Source: Sugiyamaella lignohabitans
Taxonomy: Eukaryota > Ascomycota > Dipodascomycetes > Dipodascales > Trichomonascaceae
Length of the DNA stretch: 64,000 nucleotides
Direction: 5' to 3'
NCBI RefSeq assembly: GCF_001640025.1
Contig: NC_031674.1
Location: 124,001 to 188,000 of the forward strand
The translations under genes were made by a program, and so were the position numbers. The first letter of the stretch is position 1; each line of letters starts with the position of its first letter. The notes under the pieces were generated by a model, which had not been told where the DNA came from, did no database searches, and was given only the letters and a program-made list of their open reading frames with translations. This document shows, one piece after another, positions 51,785-62,175 of this stretch.

Positions 51785-54482
51785 TCAGTCGTTTCTTTCG
51801 TAGAACCCACTGAACTGTAGCTGATCGGTAAATATACGGGTAAATATAAGCGCATCAGTATTAGCCTGGATCGTTTGCTTCTGGAGTTGACTGATAAGCT
51901 GGACTATCAACTTTCGAAGTTTATCATCGTCAGTCGTCGGCTCGAAAACAACGGAGTATATGGAGAAAAGAAGTTCTTCTTCAGGGCCTGAGATCATATT
52001 GGTGAAAATTCGATCAAGTGCTGTGGTGACTTCGGAAATCACTTGTTCTAGTGAAGTTTCTTCTTCAACATTCATTACCACCAGCTTGTTTATAAGAGCT
52101 TCCCAAATGTTTCTTATGGCCAAGTTTATAGAACTTAAGGAGCACGAAATAAAGTTACGTAGTTGTTGGTTCTGAACACAATAGACCCCGTGACGCTTCA
52201 TCTTTAGCCAATGAGTTAATCGTAATCCCATTATCAGTCGTTGGAATATCTTATCCAGATAATAAATGGCCTTTGAATTAAAGATAAGCGAAAGAGGCTT
52301 TGGCACGCGGTAAGTCAACTTAAGTACCGACGTAGCAAAAAGATTAGATTGCTGTCGATTTTTCTCAGAAAACCCAAAATTAATAAATCCCGCTTGGCGT
52401 ACCTCGTTACAAACCCCTGGCAACTTTCTTATAACATCCTCTAGCACCCCCGATAAACAGCTATTTATTTCAAGCGATGTTGGCTGCCAAGACCCAGATA
52501 TCTCCATCCCAAAGTGCTGAGCATCTAGTGCCAGACCCCCTTGTGTTGTTGTGCCGAAGATTCTTTCTTCGAGCCTTATCGCAAGTTCTCCATTAGCCAG
52601 AAAATATGTCTGCTCTATTAGTCTGGCATGGTCAACGATATCCTGTTCTCCTTTAAAAATACGCATAACAAGTTTGTTGGCTAATTTCCATTGTGTACGG
52701 ATTATAGGTGCGAAGCTCAACTGTGCAACCATTTCAATGGGCAATTCATCGTCCCTCGCTTCCCGCAAGGTTCCGAATAAAGTGCCATCTACTATCTTTT
52801 CAACAATGTCTCCTTTGTGACTCCGGTCGGCCCTGTCAAGACTTGCGTTTATTGACGGAATTGAAGGATATTGGCTGGGTACATCAAAGAAATTTACTGT
52901 ATCCACATCGACAGATCTGGGTGTCAGATCACTTTGTTTATTCCATAGCACCCTCGATAGACCAAATGCATTAGACTTCTCCTCATACACTTGAACGGCT
53001 TTTCTTAGTTCAAGAATTTCAGCAAAGTTTGTTCGCCATTCTAAAACTAAGTTGGGGTCTAGTTGATACATCTGGCTCTTCAATTCTTCAGATCCATACC
53101 GTGCTACAACTATGAAACAATTAAGGCTTTCTAGCACTAATTGTGCTAGTCGAATATGAAGAAAGACTGGAATTTGCTCGAGGTCCAGCTTGAGTAGGTC
53201 GGTGTCTGGATCATACTTCAAGAACATGATTTCCGAGATAGCAATATCTCTGCTGGTTCTAGAAAATACTTCTTTGCTCTCTAGCCCTATTAGACGGCCG
53301 ACTTCCGGAAGCCACGGCGACGATGTTCTTAGTAAAATTAGTTTTGTAAGAGTATAGAGGCGGTTGTCGGAAGACTCGAATACCAATGCTCGATGGTAAA
53401 TTTCATCTAGAAGTCGGCAAGAATTAGGTAACCTATTTAGCTTCGGTGATAGTTGAATGTCTGCACAGCCTAGTATTGTTGTTAATACGACTAATATCCT
53501 CGCTGGTTCCTGAAAGTCATTGTAGAAGTGTAGCAGAAATTGCGAATAGCGATTTTGGCTCATATATTGTCTTAAAGCAAATGCCTCTATGCGATGTACA
53601 ACTTGATTCAAACAATTCGCAAATGCATATAATACTGAGTTCGTGCTGCCTTTTGATATGATTACTTCAGCAGTATACTTCAATCTCCTTAAGCGAGAAC
53701 CGCACTCAATAAAAAAATTAATCAGTTGATCAACAACGTCCTGGCTACATCCCATTATTCTGCATTTAGAAGTCGAAATGAATCTTTTTCGTCGCTGATC
53801 AAATGTGAACAATGGCGACTCCCTTCCCACAACTAAGCCATAGAGACAATTAGCAAGTTGCCCCGCTGTCACCAGGTCATTTCCTATGCTGATCGGAGTA
53901 TCACTGTTATATCTCCTCAAAACTACCTCGAAGTATTCACGATCATGCTCTGAGCTTAATCGCAGTTGTAGCTTGTGATTTCTACTTTTCAAGTCAGAAT
54001 TGAGCATATGCTCTCCATTACTTGTAAATGCTGGGTAAAAATCCTCCCAGGTTTTGGTAGAGAATTGACCAGCTTCTGTGCTCTCTTCTTTAGATTTCTT
54101 GGTAGAGCTATTAAACGCAGAATGTTTGTTAGGACTCGAAGGTATTAGATCGTCTAGCTCATTCAAAATCTTCCTTTCTTCCGGTTCTATTTCCAGCACG
54201 ACATCACTAAAAAGCTGGAACTCAGGCTTTGACTCTGTTTTGAGGAATGGGGGTCCATCGACTTCAGAAAATGCTATAAAAAGTTAGTTGGAAAATCACA
54301 ACCGTCAACACTTGTAGGACCCTGCATATTACAGTTCTTGAACATTTGGACCGTCAACCAAGACCTGAGCACCCTCACTTACGAGCAAACAAAGTTGATG
54401 GCTCCTCATCTTTATCATTCGGTATTTGCATTGGTACGTCATGATCTTTGAATAACAAAGAAGAGGATTTCCTCCTTCTCAT
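51785..54482 (-). CDS. Gamma-tubulin complex component, GCP5/6-like, spliced
   Basis: Exon 1 is 54383-54482 and exon 2 is 51785-54273, giving 862 aa. The 109-nt intron has GTAAGT and AACTAACTTTTTATAG; the exon-2 frame lacks an ATG. The N-terminal grip1 part has LVTAGQLANCLYGLVVGRESPLF and IMGCSQDVVDQLINFF, with FIECGSRLRRLKYTAE. This pattern (a LYGL...G-x-x-SPLF strand followed by a G-S motif and an LRRL helix) is more like GCP5/GCP6 than Spc97 or Spc98. The C-terminal grip2 part includes IFNSKAIYYLDKIFQRLI and WLKMKRHGVY, the helices that bind gamma-tubulin. These proteins nucleate microtubules. S. cerevisiae keeps only GCP2 and GCP3 homologues, so a GCP5/6-like gene points to an earlier-branching lineage. 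Assignment within the family is by eye. Confidence 0.75.
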
Positions 54483-54683
54483 GCTGAATACAAAGCTGAT
54501 GTCAATTCTAAAAGTTCAACGCGAAGATGTAAACAGCAATCACGTGCAGGAGATAAGCCTAAGCATGCAGGACATATGGCGGAATTCTAAATTAACAAGC
54601 TATTTTTATGATCCTTCCGTCAATAAATTTTATAAAAATTAAAACTTCTTATTGTTCTACGTTGGGATACAATGAGAATCAGC

Positions 54684-54688
54684 AAAAA
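54684..54688 (-). terminator. RNA polymerase III terminator of tRNA-Ile
   Basis: A run of five T on the tRNA strand begins 5 bases past the discriminator base. Confidence 0.75.
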
Positions 54689-54692
54689 TCTA

Positions 54693-54766
54693 TGGTCCCT
54701 GGCGGGATCGAACCGCCGATCCCCGCGTTATTAGCACGGTGCCTTAACCAACTGGGCCAAGGAACC
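54693..54766 (-). tRNA. tRNA-Ile (anticodon AAT)
   Basis: The 74-nt gene folds as a standard cloverleaf. The acceptor stem GGTTCCT pairs with AGGGACC with one G-T pair. The D arm contains CCCAGTTGGTTAAGG (A box), the anticodon loop is CTAATAA with anticodon AAT, and the T arm is GGCGGTTCGATCCCGCC (B box). The discriminator is A and CCA is not encoded except by the adjacent bases. No intron is present. It is very similar to the yeast tRNA-Ile(AAU) consensus; the T-stem and acceptor substitutions are compensatory. Confidence 0.97.
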
Positions 54767-54913
54767 AGATCTTGCGGTGTCACTTCACAAACTGCCACTC
54801 GAAAATTTTGATTCCTATATCATGAGATATCGGAGATAAATCACGTATCATCATTGTTCGTATGAATATAGTACATTGGACTATATATTATATTACAGAA
54901 GTCTAAAGGGGCA

Positions 54914-55924
54914 TTATCCTTTCTTACCTGTAAGCTTCCAACCTCTTCCAACTGGTGTCTTGAAGGGTTCACACCAGCCACCGCCAAAACAATCATACAA
55001 CACCCATTCTAGCAGACACCCTTTGAAATCATACCAATATGTTTTATTAGATTCCCAGCGCTCTTGTAATGTAGACTCCAACAGCTCTTTCCAGGACATC
55101 TTATCGAGATTACGGATGATCCATTTACGACTGGATGCGACGAGCCTTAAATACGATCCTATATTCGGCACTGATATTACAAATGAATCCATCTGCCCAG
55201 ATTGTAGAGTCAAAAACCCTAGTGATAGCAGGTTATTTCTTAGTTTTGCAAGATCAACGTCCTCTAATTCTGACAGTGATAATGAAATTGCCGTTGGATT
55301 TTTTATTAACAACTTCTTGAATATTTTTAACGCCTTGACTATTGCAGAAGTCACTACTTTTGACCCTTCATCTTCAGATTTAGAAAGTGATTCCTCATAT
55401 TTCCGGACTTGCTCATCGAGTATAGCATAATAATGCGTTGACTCTATCAGCAAATCACTGCCTTCTACCAAATTAACAACAAGTCGCCGAACGGTACCAT
55501 CCTCGCAAGCTGTTCGTATTTCTCTATCTACATATGTAGAATTGTCTGGATAAATGGCATATAAGTGGGTAGTTCGGACCAGAGGCGGTATTGATTTTCG
55601 GAAATGGTAAACATCTCCTCTGCCTTCTCTACCAAGACCCTTCTCAGGTATGGGGGCCCACATTCTATCCAAAACTATCCTCATAGATTTTACAATATCC
55701 GGAATAGTGCTAACTTGCAATTGCCATTCCAACTCGGCTGGTCCGTCATCCTGAAGTTTTTCTTGTTGGGCTTTAGATCGGGCTTGTCGAAGCGATTTCT
55801 TTTCATCAAAATCTTTTAAAAATGCAATGTCGGATGGCATGAGAGGAAGAGCAGGTTTCTTCCCAACTGATGGCTTGTTTATCCGTGATGATTTGGACGC
55901 CGTCAACCGAATTGGTTTAGGCAT
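54914..55924 (-). CDS. STK19-like protein (winged-helix family)
   Basis: A 336-aa ORF. The first 50 residues are basic and disordered (TASKSSRINKPSVGKK). The folded region begins at about residue 75 (DIVKSMRIVLDRMW) and contains HFRKSIPPLVRTTHLYAIYPDNSTYVDREI (about 108-137) and GTVRRLVVNL, a pattern seen in fungal STK19-family proteins: tandem winged helices with a helix after a T-x-VD motif. Later blocks are NNLLSLGFLTLQ and the Trp-rich WYDFKGCLLEWVLYDCFGGGWCEPF near the C-terminus. Human STK19 was first named as a kinase, but is now seen as a DNA-binding winged-helix protein with a role in transcription-coupled repair. Baker's yeast lacks it. I see no kinase motifs here. Assignment is moderate. 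Confidence 0.6.
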   Translation of the reverse strand: MPKPIRLTASKSSRINKPSVGKKPALPLMPSDIAFLKDFDEKKSLRQARSKAQQEKLQDDGPAELEWQLQVSTIPDIVKSMRIVLDRMWAPIPEKGLGREGRGDVYHFRKSIPPLVRTTHLYAIYPDNSTYVDREIRTACEDGTVRRLVVNLVEGSDLLIESTHYYAILDEQVRKYEESLSKSEDEGSKVVTSAIVKALKIFKKLLIKNPTAISLSLSELEDVDLAKLRNNLLSLGFLTLQSGQMDSFVISVPNIGSYLRLVASSRKWIIRNLDKMSWKELLESTLQERWESNKTYWYDFKGCLLEWVLYDCFGGGWCEPFKTPVGRGWKLTGKKG

Positions 55925-55925
55925 T

Positions 55926-56111
55926 TTATAGTCCTTGATCTGAGCGATTCAAAGAACATTTAACTATGTCAGTTGGATAGCCAGTGCATTTAGTATTAAG
56001 CGTCCGTCGATCATGATCTATACATGCGGCGCATGAGGCAAACTTTCGCACTGAATTTATAGTAGGAGAACTTAGACAGGCAGAACAAATTGACCTTAAT
56101 CCAGCTTCCAC
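55926..56111 (-). CDS. Small Cys-rich open frame upstream of the STK19-like gene
   Basis: The 61-codon frame encodes a peptide with Cys pairs (CSAC and CAAC) and further Cys at spacings that could bind zinc. It ends one base before the ATG of the next gene. It starts only at GTG after an upstream stop, with no ATG and no convincing splice acceptor. It could be a fragment, the last exon of an unseen gene, or chance. I do not recognise it. Confidence 0.15.
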   Translation of the reverse strand: MEAGLRSICSACLSSPTINSVRKFASCAACIDHDRRTLNTKCTGYPTDIVKCSLNRSDQGL

Positions 56112-56557
56112 TGACCAACAATGCTAGAAGAAGCCGGTCATTCGATATTACTTCTCAACTTCCCTAATGAGGGGAGAGGCAACACGTTTTCAGGATTACA
56201 GTTCCAGCCATCTAAAATATCAAACAAAAAATGGAAGAGATATTTAATTGTGTGTATAAAAGTAACAGCATGACAGTCAAACGTTGCGACCAATTAAAAA
56301 TATAATGGCTAGCATCTCCTTCGTATTTGCCTTATCTGAGTGCATAATCGGTTCTGTTATCTTATCACAACGTAGATCCGCCGCATCACATGGATGCACT
56401 GCATAATTGACCAGAACTAGGCTATCCAAAGTTATGTTGAGCGGAACAATAGAACTACCTTGAAGGTGGGGACGAGGGTAACAGGGACTGTATATAACAC
56501 AGGCACCAATTGATCAGATACTTATTGAATTTGATGCAGTTGGTGGATTTAGATATA
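56112..56557. other. Intergenic region before the GPI-PLD-like gene
   Basis: No recognisable gene or repeat. GTATATAACACAGG near 56490 is a possible TATA element about 70 bp before the ATG of the following gene. Confidence 0.45.
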
Positions 56558-59247
56558 ATGACTGTCCTAGGCATTACTCTCAGGAACCTGATTGCTCTAC
56601 TAGCATGGACTCTGATACTTGATAAAACCTCCGGCTGCGGAGTTGGGTAAGCGAAGATTTAAAATAGAACAGTGATATGTTTGACATCTAACAATAGCAT
56701 AGAGTTCATATTTCAATAGCCCAACGAACATTGCCATATTTACCAGAAGATATTCAGACTGATGAACTGGCCGGATTCACCCGAGCAGGAGCTTTCTTCC
56801 CAGATGCTTTTTATTCTTGTCTTAGTCGGTCCGATCTGGCTGAAGATACACATTGGCCTCCATTCCTTAAGACTGCTGTCGACTACTGGTCTGAGAAGTA
56901 TCATGGCGGTTCTATCAGGGGTGACAGTATCATGGAGGATTGGATTCATGAATTTGAGAAAGCAGATAAACAAGACAAAGGGCAAGTCAACATTGGACCA
57001 AGGAGCATAGACTCTGTGGTTAGAAACCTCAAAATGAATGCTTTTCAAAGAGTGCTAAATGCTTTCAAATATAAAGAGAGAGGACGAGTCCATAATTCCG
57101 GGGCTAAAGATGAATCTGACAATGAGTTAGCATTGAAGGCATTCATATTCGGCATTTTGACTCACCAGGTCGCGGATATCAGTTGGCATTCCTTAGGCAT
57201 TCAGCAAGGTTTACTAAGAATGCTAGCTAATCGGGAGTTTAATGGTGATGTGGCAGAAGCTCATAGCGTGCTCGATACCGGAGGCGACATGATTTATGTT
57301 CGCAGAATGCTGCAGTCAGGTCTTAATCTAGATTGGATACAAGGGGAATGGAAATACCCGACTGCTGATATACTGGAGATTATTTCACGAGCTGGGTATT
57401 CTGTTACCAGCTCCCAGCTTGATTACTGTATGTTTCGTGGAAAAGCTGCTTTGGGTGCAGAGCTACAGCTGGCAGTGAGTGCATTCGCCCCCTACGCTCA
57501 AAGATCGCCTCTTCTATTTGAACATATTGATGATTACTTTTTGGGAGGCGTTACTGAGATGTCAACTGCCACCCGACATTGTTCATATTCGCTGGCTGAA
57601 TGGTTCGCAAACCAAACCACACCGGCTGACCCGTGGTCAGTCTGCGAAGTCTATGAAGGAATGAAAGGCAAATCATACCGAAATTCAAATTTTTTGTATG
57701 AGAATGAGACTCTACCTACTGAAGATTATACCACTCAGTCGACCCCTTATTTGGATATCCCATTGGCACAAAGTATTAGCTCTGATACTAAACTTGAAAT
57801 ATCGGCCCATCAGAACATTTTCGGTGACTCGGACTCCAAAGTACTAGCTGAGTTAGCAACTGTTATTTCCACGGGTGTACCCAATGGAGCTTTTGGTACT
57901 TCGTTAACAATTGGTAAGTTTTTAAACGATGAACTTTGTTTAGCAATATCGGCTCCATATGAGTCGGTGACATTTGGATTCGGGCGTACTGCTAAAGAAG
58001 TTCCTAAAGGCAGTGTATATGTTGTGGAACTATCTCAGTTGGTTGTGTCAAATAATAATATTGCTGTGAAAACCCCTGCTAAAATGATTACTCTTGAAAT
58101 GCCTGAGGAGGGACCACCTTATCAATTCAACGAAAGATTTGGTGCCAAAATGACCAAGATTACATTGGCTGGTTTTGATGTTTTGATTGTCAGCCGTCCT
58201 GGTACATCTCGGTTAAGTTTCTTTTTGGAGAATAGAAATATTTTCAATATTCATTGGGGTTCTGCTAGTGTTAAGTACGGTAGTTTTGGTGATAAGCTAG
58301 CGGGCGAGTCACTGGTCGTCGGAGACGTTGACGGTGATGGGATAGACGATCTGGTTGTCGGATCCCCGTATTCTGATATCAGTGGTCGTCCTCAGGCTGG
58401 TGAAGTCCATGTAATCAACGGACTATCTTTGCAGTCAATATTTTCTGTTGCTGTTGAGAGTCGTAGTAGAGTGCCCTTAGAATTTGATATTAAAGATGTG
58501 GCTGAGATCGTGTTACATTTACCATCACTGACATCGTCTCCTGGATATAGCTTGTTTGGATCTAAAGTGGCTGTTGTTTCACGAGGATCGACAAACTATT
58601 TATTGATTGGTGCTGAAGGAGTGGGAAAGGTATTCGCTTTTGATTCCAAGAAGGACTTTAAGTACGTATTTGTTCTTTCTAGTAATGTCAACACTGGGGC
58701 CAATTTTGGTGGCAAGCTACTGGTTGGTAATAATGATGGTTGGATTGCTGTCGGAAGTACTACCGAGGACGTCCATTCTGACCGTACTGGAAGGGTCAAA
58801 TGTAGTCAATGTGGCGCAATTTACCTGTTCCGCATTAAAGAAATTGGAGTGATTGAGGATTTGTCATTGTATAATTCGACTGATGAATTGACTGCATATG
58901 AACAAGGCTATCTTGGCTTTAAAACAAGAAAGGGCATGGAATCTGGATCCTTTAGTAGATTCGGTCATGAAGGTACTATCATAGATAAGTATCTATATAC
59001 GAGTTCTCCGTTTGGTCAGAATGAAAGGGGTCAGGTTTGGCGGCTTGATCTATCAAAGCATGGTAAAGGTAACTTTGAACTTCTGATTGAAGAGAGCCCC
59101 TGGCCCTATAGTAATGGGTTTGGTACAAGCTTGGCAGGGATTCAACAGAATGGTGAAACGTTTTTAGCTAGTGGTATGCCGTATTATGGAACAAATGAGA
59201 GAGGGTGGTTGCAAGGCGCTGTTGCCTTGTATCATTTGAAGGACTAA
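56558..59247 (+). CDS. GPI-specific phospholipase D-like secreted protein, spliced
   Basis: Exon 1 is 56558-56646 and exon 2 is 56703-59247, giving 877 aa. The intron (56647-56702) has GTAAGC and TCTAACAATAGCATAG; use of the second AG gives CGVGVHISIAQRTLPYL, matching the conserved CGLSTHIEIAHRA start of vertebrate GPLD1. A signal peptide (TLRNLIALLAWTLIL) precedes it. The zinc-dependent phospholipase domain follows (AGAFFPDAFYSC, THWPPF, FIFGILTHQVADISWHSLG, EAHSVLDTGGDMIY). The C-terminal half holds beta-propeller FG-GAP repeats with calcium-type loops (GDVDGDGIDDLVVGSPYSD). Family members cleave the inositol-phosphate bond of GPI anchors. The substrate here is not known; secretory-pathway or wall location is an inference. 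An in-frame ATG at 56534 would add eight residues, but 56558 has A at -3 and gives a better signal peptide. Confidence 0.85.
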
Positions 59248-59331
59248 GTTTTGTTTTCAAATTTGGTGCTGTTTATTTATTAGTATGTGAAAAATAATTT
59301 ACTTTTATACAAAATTTATCTCGTTGGTATT

Positions 59332-60141
59332 CTACAAGTTCTTTTTCGGTGTATAAAATAGAGTCATCCGACCATATATGGATCCCTCCCGCTTGTGGGA
59401 CGGGTCTCCCCACTCTGAGCAGATCTCATCGCATTTGTCTACTAGGAGGTTTCTTTTTTCGACCTCCAAGGGACTTAGCTGCCTTGAATATCTCATTCCA
59501 GGTTTACTATCAAGGTGGATCTGTAAAGTATGACCACGGGTCAATACGGATTTTATGGCTAGCTTCTTTTGGCCCTCCATATCACTCAGAGCGATATTCC
59601 ATGATATAGGAATGTCCTTGACACCGGCCACCTTCGGCTTTTTGGGCTTATTATCACGTTTATTCGGCTTAGCTTTTGCCTCACTATTCAACACAGGCAC
59701 TACTTTACAAACCACATCTGGATCATGTGCGATTTGTTCCGTGAGTTCACCATCTTCACTCTCTTCCGATGCAATGCCAGCCTTTCCATGTTGGTGGTGA
59801 TGATGTGAAAACTTAACTACAACCAGTTGAAATTTATTCTTGTCAAACTGTCTCTGCAGAAACTTTTTCAAGTTCACATTGCTTGTGAATTTGCCCTCGT
59901 GGTCAATTATGCTAACTCTACCCTTTTTCGGAACCAACGACAGTATATCGTCATTGATCTGAGACTTGTTGCCCGACTCATTGAAGTTCCATCTCGAGGA
60001 GTGGAAAAGTCTATTGATCGGTCCTACTGGATACGCTTTAAAAAAAGCACTGTAATATAACGTGTTCCTTAGATAATTGATTCCAGATGTCTGAAAAATT
60101 CGATTAATTGTCTGTGTTTTAATACTCATTGTAGGTGTCAT
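59332..60141 (-). CDS. AIM23: Mitochondrial translation initiation factor 3 (Aim23/mIF3)
   Basis: The 269-aa protein has a presequence of about 45 residues without early acidic residues (KTQTINRIFQTSGINYLRNT, ending near RLFHSS). It then has the IF3 layout: an N-terminal domain with NDDILSLVPKKGRVSIID, a linker, and a C-terminal domain with IPISWNIALSDMEGQKKLA and GHTLQIHLDSK. IF3-type factors bind the small ribosomal subunit, prevent premature joining and check initiator tRNA. Yeast Aim23 is the orthologue in Saccharomyces. An Asp/Glu-rich and His-rich linker (HHHHQHG; SEESEDGEL) is inserted between the domains. Its stop lies 84 bp from the stop of the convergent GPI-PLD-like gene. No intron is needed. 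Confidence 0.82.
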   Translation of the reverse strand: MTPTMSIKTQTINRIFQTSGINYLRNTLYYSAFFKAYPVGPINRLFHSSRWNFNESGNKSQINDDILSLVPKKGRVSIIDHEGKFTSNVNLKKFLQRQFDKNKFQLVVVKFSHHHHQHGKAGIASEESEDGELTEQIAHDPDVVCKVVPVLNSEAKAKPNKRDNKPKKPKVAGVKDIPISWNIALSDMEGQKKLAIKSVLTRGHTLQIHLDSKPGMRYSRQLSPLEVEKRNLLVDKCDEICSEWGDPSHKREGSIYGRMTLFYTPKKNL

Positions 60142-60838
60142 AGCCAGTAGGGCCTAGTATCTCTCAGTATGATAAATTGGTGAAGCTTTGTCTGGTGCGG
60201 TATTGCTTTAGCGGGAGAAGGCTGTATGCAGGGTCCGCCGTTTAATGGTCTCAAGCAAATATTGATATCAGACAGTCTGAAATTTAATTAACATCGATCT
60301 GGGCGGGCTTAAGGATGGGTCAATTGGATCTTGACCTCATTTAAACCTGCGTGACTGCCTTTCTGGTCAGTACTTACAATATATCCTCGCTGTATAGGGT
60401 CCGTATGTAACCTATGGAATTTAAACCAGCTAAGATAAGATATCCTCATAGCTCATTATTTAATTATGTCTAACCAGGAGCTTAATCTATCGATGAGGAC
60501 TTCACATATGATTTATAGTATTGAGGACTCCACGCTATATACCACAGGCATAGTTTCTACTCCTGAAATCCCAGAAGATTCGACGAAGCAGTTAAACCGG
60601 GTTGTAAATTGTGTTCCCAGTTAGTGTTGCAAACCACCTACCAATAACTAACTACCATGACCATCTGAGGATATACTTCTCTGGCCTGATACCTATGCTA
60701 AACTACACCGTACATCCCCAGAATAGCAGATCGCGATCCAGATGAGATCGGTACATGACGCTTATGGATAAGCTCACATCCCCCATCGCAGTGATTCACC
60801 TCCAGTTCCACACATATCAGGAAAAGTAATTTGAGATT

Positions 60839-60870
60839 GTGGCGGTGTCGTGGCGGTATCGTGGCGGTGA
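60839..60870. repeat. 11-bp tandem repeat, nearly 3 copies
   Basis: Units GTGGCGGTGTC (60839-60849), GTGGCGGTATC (60850-60860) and GTGGCGGTGA (60861-60870). Confidence 0.9.
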
Positions 60871-61178
60871 AGTATGAATAGAATAGATCGTAGGATTGGC
60901 GATTTCTCAACGGTTCCCCATACTATACAGTCACAGGTTTTTGCGGCAGAATGTCATTCCTCACATCTGCTGGGCTGGTGCCGAACGAGCTCGGCATCTC
61001 GAGTCTATCTAGATGGTGTAGATTGCGATGCCAAGACAATCCTACAATCACACGATACAGATTAGTGAAACTAGCCCCCAGAGATAAGGCGATTGAGGGG
61101 TAGCCCCTCTAATAATTGGCGACGCTGATGCTTATCGAAAATTAGCGTACATGGAATCTGGCATTGTCAATCACTGCT

Positions 61179-61204
61179 AATGAGTGCTTTAAATGAGTGC
61201 TTTA
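61179..61204. repeat. 13-bp tandem duplication
   Basis: Two identical units AATGAGTGCTTTA at 61179-61191 and 61192-61204. Confidence 0.9.
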
Positions 61205-61612
61205 ACTACATTCTTTAAAGGCGTACCAGTATCGCAATATTTCTTGTTATTTCGACATGACCTGCTGCTTCATATCTAGTTTCTATTGGTACGCAGAAGG
61301 TTTATGTACTTGTGTGAATTGAGATTCATGTCAAGAAGATTAGGTAGCTGTTCGGCATTATAGTAAAAAAAAATAGGGGTAGCGTCGGTCACAAGTCAAG
61401 ATCTAGATCTTGATAGCCGATAGCTTCATGTGCGCCTCTTTCTTCCTTGCAAAGTGCTGGCCAATCGGCCAAGTCTATGCCATATCCACCTTCTCTGACA
61501 CCTGCCGCTTAGCCCCCGTTTAGCCCGTTAAGCCACTCTTTTAGAGTTTTTAGCCACGGTGATGCAAATGCCCCGTCAGACATCAGAAAAAAGGTGAAAT
61601 ATGACAATATTC

Positions 61613-61618
61613 CACGTG
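61613..61618. promoter_or_regulatory. Cbf1-like CACGTG upstream of sulfate permease
   Basis: CCACGTGAT (ATCACGTGG on the other strand) fits the Cbf1 consensus RTCACRTG. It lies 558 bp upstream of the permease ATG, 82 bp from a CTGTGGC site. In yeasts Cbf1-Met4-Met28 binds such sites in sulfur genes. Confidence 0.5.
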
Positions 61619-61699
61619 ATTTGATATCATATTGTAATGCACAAAAAAGAAACGGTTATGCACCTAATCTACATCCCCATGTTCACAGTTGCCGCTACT

Positions 61700-61706
61700 C
61701 TGTGGC
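61700..61706. promoter_or_regulatory. Met31/32-like CTGTGGC upstream of sulfate permease
   Basis: CTGTGGC matches the core of the Met31/Met32 site (AAACTGTGGC). It lies 470 bp upstream of the permease ATG and close to the CACGTGAT site, an arrangement typical of Met4-controlled genes. Confidence 0.5.
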
Positions 61707-62175
61707 GGTAATTTAGCAATCAAATTTGTATCAGTTGAAAAAATCTTTTTTTCCTTTAAAAATTGATATTAGAATGATTATTAGTTATATATAACAAGGG
61801 GTCAATGCTCCGTTTACTGTTTGATAATTAGTAGGTTGCGATTTCGTCATCTCATCGTAATAGTCTAATATGATTGACAGATTGTGCATTCTCTAACCTT
61901 AACCAGGACCCGTTTTCACTTTTATATGCAACTCGAGTGCCTGGCAGGCATAGAGCAAATCTATTAGCAGCGTATTACTTTTTCCTGCATTGCTTTTTGC
62001 TTACTTTTTTTTTTTTGTACCATACATAGATCTCGGCCTGGTGACAGCGGCCGGCAATGACATTTCTTCGAAAGAGACCGTTAGAGGTTAAATATTGGGG
62101 AATCTGCTTTGAAATTTGTAATATCTACTTCCTATAACAAGCTGGTTCTCATATTATTCCCACGTCGACTTCATA

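Larger units (their letters stand above)
60142..62175. other. Long intergenic region upstream of the sulfate permease
   Basis: A 2-kb segment with no recognisable gene; short ORFs at 60698-61065 lack family signs. It contains two short tandem repeats (60839-60870 and 61179-61204), sulfur-regulon-like sites (61613-61618 and 61700-61706), a TATATATAA at 61787 and a T tract near 62010 just before the permease. Long promoters are common for regulated permeases. Confidence 0.5.
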
